Positions 25,401-31,253 of a stretch of 33,983 nt of DNA are shown here, in pieces. This stretch comes from Proteobacteria bacterium UBA1673 (GTDB lineage Bacteria > Pseudomonadota > Gammaproteobacteria > Comchoanobacterales > Comchoanobacteraceae). Below the pieces are notes generated by a model. It worked only from the letters and a program-made list of their open reading frames with translations, searched no databases and was not told where the DNA came from. The stretch lies in NCBI GenBank assembly GCA_002320385.1, contig DCKN01000018.1:1158-35140 (forward strand), written 5' to 3'. Position numbers and translations under genes: made by a program. The first letter of the stretch is position 1. Each line of letters begins with the position of its first letter.

Positions 25401-25663
25401 CAGAAGATGATGAAGAAGTAAGTATGAGCCTAATCAGCGGTGGCAATAATGAGCCTCCCATTACAAGATCTATGACACATACAGAAGATGATAGGCCTTT
25501 AAGTAGACAGTCAGATTGTCAATTCCAGCCCAGGCCTAGCTCAAGGTTATCGCGGCCCAGCTCAAGAGCGTCAAACGGAAACAGATCAGCGTCTAGATCG
25601 TCAATGGTCAGTCCGTTTCCATTATGCGACAATGCAGCTGACCGGATAAGCGTAAAGCAGTAA
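22487..25663 (+). CDS. Unknown polytopic membrane protein, 1058 residues, with long polar tail (paralogue B)
   Basis: No known family. Residues 1-650 parallel the preceding gene: membrane segments near 66-92 and 97-121, a soluble domain with KMRSIEIK (136-143), PIELKTR (199-205) and YTIARFAFFAR (294-304), membrane segments near 361-395, 401-416, 458-480 and 503-528, LIKNP (485-489), KYYS (534-537), and two late segments (580-602, 606-624). A ~400-residue hydrophilic tail, absent from the paralogue, follows; it is rich in Ser, Asp, Glu, His and Pro, with SP/TP sites and a tandem RPSSR motif (1016-1020 and 1023-1027). AGGAG (22476-22480) stands 6 nt before the ATG. It lies 105 bp after the 662-residue gene, probably the same operon, and is convergent with lpxH. 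A membrane-inserted effector or a surface system is possible. Confidence 0.75.
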   Translation: MSRGKTLCIHDMFNNIMVEYQNDLICTDREEQQQSIERRPWVVALLKFLSNAHAAVSNNRYWHNLFCCMQMMVTVFASLSITWSALANLAYFGLSGPVYKFCVAAIMIMSCYTCLLAAVQYIKFGLDGNRLMRYQKMRSIEIKLFRSPDIPSAKYSKTKALIEYMNYYSVEKSVFKMINEVWTKNTRIATDTLQANWIPIELKTRMALVMRARKSSVPETNQRRICRLIRDEFSRVYNTIIQESSSKRFEKHHYIKQLYDIAAHDSISSASIDRLCPEKNCGPDEWIAKVIVAYTIARFAFFARKHGDEQSDMLIKEANGHWMKLSARKIENQKMKAFRWSIKQHLKRQNKKVSSVNVGHFLMSALKTCFIICAASIPAGFGLLASSPVAAIIGWLGGGWSCQLCAWFWFSGVVDYMNTSRKDAEKIWIKVCEFVDKNFIQKESKNPLIEQHTWSFSLDICFRIFVAFSMACARSLFTYNSVKKLIKNPASIGGQKLFYRLFKLLLPWLEPLFLPLCASLSFIDGVLHYAQITKYYSAKHLPRPLRGDLGTTDMGHWGRVAQQVKYLWCHNFDFSKRMIPKLLKLVGTVIGLLQSMVLYVSAQQVLGSMLALCLMPGVALVIVASNRRCIEAGTDLWHHYMHSDFFDINLQNKYRSWFRIKRDQRIRDPIHRSSTKSNHQANQSRNLLANSLRQKQQAIEIVTKKENTQAATSLELHDHENKTQSHQNGHTTIKESEDDNARQSESSLKTVNRFGVKNLHVTIDDNDSSEVVEPQLSSDDVIIDGEASLSEMPKVMLDHQGASESSLSIVPVENEREGQSPIPTNDSLHGTCPPAFFTPKREYGQRDTQTPGTDRESMASLSPRSAPGTPMYNSYRKMFGEIKDAITADKFKQLEYCLDKEPSTAALIIHEMLNEPSSPKETETDANRQSPRSINHSASSLHDEATGNNLSSYCTIHNSGSPLSCEYEDPITEDDEEVSMSLISGGNNEPPITRSMTHTEDDRPLSRQSDCQFQPRPSSRLSRPSSRASNGNRSASRSSMVSPFPLCDNAADRISVKQ

Positions 25664-25743
25664 TAGTTGATATCAGAGTGCAGCGTACATAGAGTGGGTG
25701 TGCCGTCAAATAGCTCATGATGATACATATGAGATGCGTATTT

Positions 25744-26478
25744 TTAATTAGAGGTAAGCTTAATGCCTTGAGAGCTAATCACACAATGATTGACTTGATG
25801 TTCCCAGGAGTCAAGCACAAATACTTGAGTCGAATCAGAGGCATCAATTTTTTTTTGCTCTAGGCAATGGACGTGGCCATGGATCAGATTCGAAACCTGA
25901 TATTTATTTGCTAGAGCAAGCGTTGTCGCTTCGTTGGCCGACATCGTCAATGCTGACTTTGATAGCGTGATTTGACGACTTTGGCTGCGAAGACTCTCAG
26001 TGATATACCGCTTGATAACATACGGTAGAAAATTGAACAGAGCTATGGTGATACGGTTTTGAAGAAAAAACCGAAGCCATTGATAGGCTATGTCGTCACT
26101 ACACAACAGGTCTCCATGTGTCAAGAGATAATTTTGAGTGCCATGCTGAATAGTGGTCGGGTCAGCAATCTTAACGACTCCGTATTGGCTCAACAATGAT
26201 TTAGATAAAAGAAAGTCACGATTACCAGGCATGAAATAGATTGGGCATCGGCGCGTTTGTTCAAATAAGGCCTTGAAAAATAATGGGTAGCGTTGAATAC
26301 ATCGATCGCCAATCCAATAGTCAAATAAGTCACCAATTATATAAATTGCATCCGCAGTCGAACCATACTGGTTAAGCCAATCAATCATTTTGTCCATAAT
26401 GACGTCACAGTCAGAAACAAGATGAACATCAGATATGATATAAACAGTGGCAGAAAGGGGGTAAGTATGAGGTGCCAT
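25744..26478 (-). CDS. lpxH: UDP-2,3-diacylglucosamine diphosphatase
   Basis: LpxH is a metal-dependent phosphoesterase that cleaves UDP-2,3-diacylglucosamine to lipid X in lipid A synthesis, peripheral on the inner membrane. The 244-residue product has the expected blocks: ISDVHL (D17, H19), IGDLFDYWIGDR (D50), MPGNRDFLL (N86), THGDLLCSDD (H121) and IHGHVH near residue 200. The last block is HGHTHRP in E. coli and the GDD in the second block is GDR here; metal ligands are kept. The ATG at 26478 shares a base with the folD stop codon (TAATG), so the two are translationally coupled. Lipid A synthesis implies a Gram-negative outer membrane with LPS. Confidence 0.92.
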   Translation of the reverse strand: MAPHTYPLSATVYIISDVHLVSDCDVIMDKMIDWLNQYGSTADAIYIIGDLFDYWIGDRCIQRYPLFFKALFEQTRRCPIYFMPGNRDFLLSKSLLSQYGVVKIADPTTIQHGTQNYLLTHGDLLCSDDIAYQWLRFFLQNRITIALFNFLPYVIKRYITESLRSQSRQITLSKSALTMSANEATTLALANKYQVSNLIHGHVHCLEQKKIDASDSTQVFVLDSWEHQVNHCVISSQGIKLTSN

Positions 26479-27356
26479 TATGTTAGGCCCGCGCTATCAC
26501 GAATTCTCTTGCGACAAAAAAGGGTGAATAGATTTTTGACGACATAGGCAACGGTGACTGGCCCAACGCCACCAGGAACTGGAGTGATAAGTGAGACTTT
26601 ATCGATCACTCTCTCTGTAGGGATATCGCCAACAATTTGGTTATTGCGCGCGCGATTAATGCCAACATCAATCACAACACAGTTCTCAGGTATCCATTCA
26701 TGCTGAATAACATTTGGGTTGCCAATGGCAACAATCAAAATCTGTGCTTGTTGCACATGAAATCTGAGATCTTTCGTTAACGAATGACAGATTGTGATCG
26801 TCGCATTATGATGCAATAACGCAATCGCAGTAGGCTTGCCAACCAGTGCTGACGCACCGACCATCACAACGCGCTTTCCAGGTAAATCAACATTTGACGA
26901 TTGTAACAAAGCTAGAATTGCAGCAGTCGTACATGGTAATAGGTCATAATTGCCTGCCAATAAGCGACCCATATTCGTGGGGGTGAGTGCATCAACATCC
27001 TTATGTGGGGCAATGGCTTCGAGTAAATCTGAGATAAAGCATTGTGGTGGTAAGGGAAGTTGCAAGAGAATCCCAGTGATAGAATCGTCATGATTGAGTT
27101 CATGAATCTTGGAAAGAATCGTTTGTTGGCTTGCGGTATCTGGCAAGTGTATACAAACTGTTTCAAACCCAACACTATGGCACGCTTGCGTTTTTCTATT
27201 AATATAGACTTGTGAAGCTGCGTCATCGCCAACTTGAATGATGCCGAGGCGTGGAGGACAGTAGTCATCGTCGAACTTTTGCCATTCGTGTCGTATAGTT
27301 TGAATGACCCTGCTAGCGATATGCTTGCCGCTAAGTAATCTCGTATTCTTTGCCAT
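26478..27356 (-). CDS. folD: Methylenetetrahydrofolate dehydrogenase/cyclohydrolase FolD
   Basis: FolD interconverts 5,10-methylene- and 10-formyl-tetrahydrofolate. The 292-residue protein from the ATG at 27356 aligns in full: QVYINRK with catalytic Y51 and K55, GILLQLPLP, DVDALTPTNMGRL, VVMVGASALVGKP, IVAIGNPNVI and LITPVPGGVGPVT. Two changes in normally conserved spots are visible. The dinucleotide motif usually reads GRSxxVGxP, but here Arg is Ala, and PCTPxG is PCTTAA. An in-frame start 22 codons upstream exists but adds residues that do not belong to the family. It is head-to-head with icmV, with lpxH coupled downstream. Confidence 0.92.
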   Translation of the reverse strand: MAKNTRLLSGKHIASRVIQTIRHEWQKFDDDYCPPRLGIIQVGDDAASQVYINRKTQACHSVGFETVCIHLPDTASQQTILSKIHELNHDDSITGILLQLPLPPQCFISDLLEAIAPHKDVDALTPTNMGRLLAGNYDLLPCTTAAILALLQSSNVDLPGKRVVMVGASALVGKPTAIALLHHNATITICHSLTKDLRFHVQQAQILIVAIGNPNVIQHEWIPENCVVIDVGINRARNNQIVGDIPTERVIDKVSLITPVPGGVGPVTVAYVVKNLFTLFCRKRIRDSAGLT

Positions 27357-27523
27357 CACCACGCCAGAAAATTTTCGATATTCTAGCATAAAAGGGACGC
27401 TAGCGCCATCACTCAGCTGCACATGAACGATCGACCATTCAATTCAAGAAAAGATGTCCAATTTCGATATTGATTACCATGATCTTACAAGGGGAGGATC
27501 CGATGAATATCTATGATTTGAGG

Positions 27524-27552
27524 TTGATTTCATTGAGGATAAGTTCTATGCT
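27524..27552 (+). promoter_or_regulatory. Candidate promoter for icmV-dotA
   Basis: TTGATT (27524-27529), 17-bp spacer and TATGCT (27547-27552), 25 bp before the icmV ATG. Two TTGAGG copies (27518-27523 and 27533-27538) flank and overlap it. No CpxR-type GTAAA repeat was seen in this gap. Confidence 0.45.
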
Positions 27553-27577
27553 ATGAAGAGCAATCCGGACCGCATAA

Positions 27578-28021
27578 ATGAGTAAAGGTAAAGGGATCAA
27601 GGCCTACATGGCAAGAACCTTTAATGTCTATCAATGGGCAGGAACAAAGTCGCTAGTTGATAGCGGAAGAAATATACGCAGTCTATTCACAGCAATGGTC
27701 TATGTAAATAAAACGGCTCGAAAAGAAACATTTGCTCAAGCCGTAGTACGACTTGGATTGACCGCTGACGATATCAACAAAAAACAACAACAATATCGGC
27801 TCACTAGCAGTATATTTGGTGTCTTTTTCTTGTTTGGTTTGGTTTACAGCTATCTGCTATATTCTCGCAAAGACTACGTGACCAGTGTGATGGCAGTAGC
27901 ATATAGCCTACTGATGTTTGCATTTTTCTTTCGCGAAAGTTTTTGGTACATGCAGATAAAACAGCGAACACTGGGTAAATCAGTTTTCGACTGGATGAAA
28001 TTCATTGTGGGAAGAACATAG
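27578..28021 (+). CDS. icmV: Dot/Icm type IVB secretion protein IcmV
   Basis: IcmV is a small inner-membrane component of the Dot/Icm system. The 147-residue product has a soluble basic N-terminus, ETFAQAVVRLGLTADDINKK (residues 50-69), which strongly resembles the conserved ETF-x-E-A-L-x-RL-x-LTE-x-DI block of Legionella IcmV, then two membrane segments (about 78-95 and 101-118) and a C-terminal QIKQRTLGKSVFDWMKF. Position directly before dotA is the same as in Legionella. The divergent partner there, icmW-icmX, is replaced here by folD-lpxH. Confidence 0.88.
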   Translation: MSKGKGIKAYMARTFNVYQWAGTKSLVDSGRNIRSLFTAMVYVNKTARKETFAQAVVRLGLTADDINKKQQQYRLTSSIFGVFFLFGLVYSYLLYSRKDYVTSVMAVAYSLLMFAFFFRESFWYMQIKQRTLGKSVFDWMKFIVGRT

Positions 28022-28054
28022 CTTACTCAAGACTATGATAACCATCTAGATGAG

Positions 28055-28073
28055 TTTTTTTGGGGGTTTTTTT
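28055..28073 (+). repeat. T7-G5-T7 homopolymer tract at the dotA start
   Basis: Seven T (28055-28061), five G (28062-28066) and seven T (28067-28073) run directly into the dotA start codon at 28072. The G-run could serve as a ribosome binding site. An ATG at 28050 precedes the tract but is one base out of frame with dotA. Such tracts are prone to slippage. Confidence 0.7.
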
Positions 28074-31000
28074 GAAAGATTTACGGCAAAAAACGATACA
28101 GTTGCTAGTGGTATGGTTGATTTTTATTGGCGCCGGAGCCACCGCGTTTGCACAAAGCAGCTATACCTACACAGATATTTTCACCCTGCAGTATCCGGAT
28201 AATGATTTATCAATCAAAATGCTACAAATGTTATTTGGGCAAGTCGGTACAAGTTTAAATGTCACCTCCACGCCACCACCGGAAAACCCGGTAATCGGTA
28301 ATCTTTTCATGATATTCAACACCGGCGTTTTGACCATGTTGATGTTATTGGTGATGTATTCCATCTTTTTCCAGGCCATCAATGTTTCGCAGGATGGTAG
28401 TCAAGGCATGTCAAAGCAGTCCTCAGCTTTCTTGACATTTAGGATTGTTCTTGGCTCCAGTCTGCTATTGCCAGCATTCAACTCTGGCTATTCAGGTATA
28501 CAGGTCATGGTTATGAACATTGTTGTTTACGGGGTGGCATTTGCCAACTATGCATGGACACAAACTTATCAAATCGCCATGGGCGAGGAGAGTGGTTCAG
28601 CATCGGAAACGTCAGAGCTCACTGAGTATGATATGTTTCCTTTCGGGCTTGCAAACACATGGAGCGCGACAACTACGAAAGCAATGACTTTTGATTCTGG
28701 CAATACTTCTCGCTGTCAAAAACCAGATACGGCGCTTGTCACAGCCACGGACATATTCACAATGGCGCTTTGTACACAGCTGTATTCAAAACAGGCAACG
28801 ATGGGTGGTCTTGATAGCATCTACAGTGCATACAACCAAACCGCAGATATGACTGATCCTAGTGACATGAAATGCAGTAATACTCCGGGTTATTACACAT
28901 GCTTTGGCAATATACAAGGCACCAGCAGTACCTACAAAGCAACCTTGTGCGGCAGTATAAAATTTGGTGACGAAAAACAACAGGGGGCAATCCAAGGTGC
29001 CGTCACCACGGCAATGGGACAGGCAGCCGGTTATGCAGCCAACGCTGCAACAGAGAATGTCTATGTCGACGAAAATGGTGCGTTAACAACAGCAGGAAAG
29101 CAAATCTTTGATTGCTCAGGCATGGTCAGTCTTTCATCCACGCCAACGTGGGACAATTATGTTGATGCTGGCCAAGGGCTCGAGAATTGTGCCATTCGCT
29201 CAGTAATCGCTTCGATCGCGGAGAATTATGCAGAAGGGTTAATGAGTAGTTTTCCAGTGTCAGGCTCGTCCTCAAATGCATCTTCAGATGACAACTATAA
29301 GTCAGGGTGGGCGACAGCAGGACAATATTTTCAGACCCTCTCATTGAACATCGCTTCAGGAAATATTTCAACAGGCGCGAGTTCATCGAGCGCAGAAAGC
29401 GCTGCGGCTACGCTCCTAGACAAACGTGGCAAACTGGTTAAGTATAATTTCTCAGATGCCGATACATCTTCATCATGCAATGACAATAGTGGATTTGCGA
29501 ATACCCCTGCATGCACCCAAAAATGTATCTGTTTAGATATTACCACCGATAGTGGCACCAATAAATATCTAACCTATTTCTACGATGCTGTATTGCCCTA
29601 TATACAAAACTCACAAACAACATATAATTATTACTCAAGCGCAGCGACAACAGTGGTCGCACAATCAGCTAAGTCAATTAATGACGAGATGGCCACAACG
29701 CAATCCAGTAGCGTAACCGACACAACATCGAGTGTGCAAAATATTGCGGCATGCCAAATAGCAGGAAGCATCGCTTCTGCGAGCTTAGAGCTTAATTCCG
29801 ATATGCCTGCTTATTTACAGTCATCAAATGTGATGCAGCCAGGTAATCTAGGGGCACTAACTGGAAACACATCCAACTTTAATTTAACAGCAGGTGTGGT
29901 TGCGCCAGCCAAGATTGACTTTGCCACCACAAACATGATGCTCTCAGTAAACATGGTACTCGAGGCACTAACAGGCATGAAACTGTTTCCAAGCCCAATC
30001 ACCTCAACCAGCGACTATCAAAGTTATTCCAAGAGTAGTAATACTTGCCCAAACTGTAACGCCATCGCTTCTGAAGCAAGTGATTGTTCGAACAATGGCA
30101 GTACATTTCTAAACAATATACAAAATTATCTCGTAATGGGGTCAAGTGAAGATTCTGCAAATACTGCAAAAGCCGGACTATTTGGTATGACCTTCATTGA
30201 AGAACAAGGTTGGTCAAAGTTTGCTGATCCATTAGCAAACCTCACAAATTTAGGGGTAACTATGATTGCCTCAGGGGTATTTTACTACGTATCCACCATG
30301 CAACAGCTATTTGATGCCATGCTAGAAATCAGCTTAGCGTATACAGCCTACGTAGCGTTAGCAAAATTAGGTCTTGCGATTGCAAACGCAGGCACGTCAG
30401 GATACGCGGAGCCAGTGTTTGTATCAATAGGTGCGCTTGTAGAAGGGATATTCCAAATGTTATTTGCGCTTGACAAATTCGCCCTCGAGCTATTTATCCC
30501 GCTTGGTACGGCGATTGCAGGTATTTTATTTGTTCAGGGGGTTGTTCTTGGCGTGTTTCTACCGTTTCTTGCGACCATCATTTATTTGTTTGGGGTATTA
30601 GGCTGGTTATTTGCCGTAATAGAGGCAATGGTTGCCTCGGCATTAGTATCAATGGGCTTAACACATCCAGAAGGACACGACCTTTTGGGACAGACAGAGC
30701 AAGCCTTGATGCTATTACTCAGCGTGTTTGTCCGACCAGTCACCATGATCATTGGCCTATTCTTTGCAATCAGTGTATCGCAAGCAACGATGAATCTTGT
30801 CAATACCGGGTTTTTATATGTCATGAGTGACTACTTTAATTCAACATTTGTCAACGGTGGCTATGGGACCAATGTCGGATCTACATACAGCAAAGTGGTA
30901 ACAGTTTCATCGCTAGGGGTACTGCTAGTATATACCTACATTGCCTATTCAATACTTGAAATGTGCTACGGCCTAATCTCGCAAATCCCTGATCGTATTC

Positions 31001-31242
31001 TACGATGGATTGGTGGTCCAGAGTCACAAAGTCAAGCAACGCAAATGGCAGGTAAAATTAAGCAAGACACACAAGGTGCTGCGCAGCAGGGTTCCAAAGG
31101 TGCTGGCGACTCAACCAGAGCCCCACAAGTATCTTCAGTTTCACCTGGAATTAATGTTGCTGGAGCAGCAGCCGCTCGGCAAGATAAGAAGAAAAAAGGA
31201 AGCGGTGCAGAAGTTACAGAGACGCCCCCATCAGGTGGATAG
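28072..31242 (+). CDS. dotA: Dot/Icm secretion system inner-membrane protein DotA
   Basis: DotA is a polytopic inner-membrane component of the Dot/Icm type IVB machine. The product from TTG 28072 is 1056 residues, close to Legionella DotA (1048). A signal peptide (hydrophobic core TIQLLVVWLIFIGAGA, cleavage after AFA) is followed by a membrane pair containing TFRIVLGSSLLLPAFNSGYS, a ~450-residue periplasmic region rich in Ser, Thr and Cys (with a CPNC motif near residue 659), and a C-terminal membrane bundle with the family signature MGLTHPEGHDLLGQTEQA (about residue 860). The polar C-terminal tail is probably cytoplasmic. TTG 28072 has GGGGG five bases upstream; TTG 28060 in the same frame is a weaker alternative. 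It lies 50 bp after icmV, presumably in one transcript. Confidence 0.92.
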   Translation: MKDLRQKTIQLLVVWLIFIGAGATAFAQSSYTYTDIFTLQYPDNDLSIKMLQMLFGQVGTSLNVTSTPPPENPVIGNLFMIFNTGVLTMLMLLVMYSIFFQAINVSQDGSQGMSKQSSAFLTFRIVLGSSLLLPAFNSGYSGIQVMVMNIVVYGVAFANYAWTQTYQIAMGEESGSASETSELTEYDMFPFGLANTWSATTTKAMTFDSGNTSRCQKPDTALVTATDIFTMALCTQLYSKQATMGGLDSIYSAYNQTADMTDPSDMKCSNTPGYYTCFGNIQGTSSTYKATLCGSIKFGDEKQQGAIQGAVTTAMGQAAGYAANAATENVYVDENGALTTAGKQIFDCSGMVSLSSTPTWDNYVDAGQGLENCAIRSVIASIAENYAEGLMSSFPVSGSSSNASSDDNYKSGWATAGQYFQTLSLNIASGNISTGASSSSAESAAATLLDKRGKLVKYNFSDADTSSSCNDNSGFANTPACTQKCICLDITTDSGTNKYLTYFYDAVLPYIQNSQTTYNYYSSAATTVVAQSAKSINDEMATTQSSSVTDTTSSVQNIAACQIAGSIASASLELNSDMPAYLQSSNVMQPGNLGALTGNTSNFNLTAGVVAPAKIDFATTNMMLSVNMVLEALTGMKLFPSPITSTSDYQSYSKSSNTCPNCNAIASEASDCSNNGSTFLNNIQNYLVMGSSEDSANTAKAGLFGMTFIEEQGWSKFADPLANLTNLGVTMIASGVFYYVSTMQQLFDAMLEISLAYTAYVALAKLGLAIANAGTSGYAEPVFVSIGALVEGIFQMLFALDKFALELFIPLGTAIAGILFVQGVVLGVFLPFLATIIYLFGVLGWLFAVIEAMVASALVSMGLTHPEGHDLLGQTEQALMLLLSVFVRPVTMIIGLFFAISVSQATMNLVNTGFLYVMSDYFNSTFVNGGYGTNVGSTYSKVVTVSSLGVLLVYTYIAYSILEMCYGLISQIPDRILRWIGGPESQSQATQMAGKIKQDTQGAAQQGSKGAGDSTRAPQVSSVSPGINVAGAAAARQDKKKKGSGAEVTETPPSGG

Positions 31243-31253
31243 ATGATAAATGT

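Noticed and set aside
17630..25719. Shared 8-mer AGCTCATG at both ends of the accessory block (17630-17637 and 25712-25719) as possible attachment sites
   Set aside because: Too short, a similar AGCTCATGG occurs inside the block (near 18106), and there is no integrase or tRNA gene.
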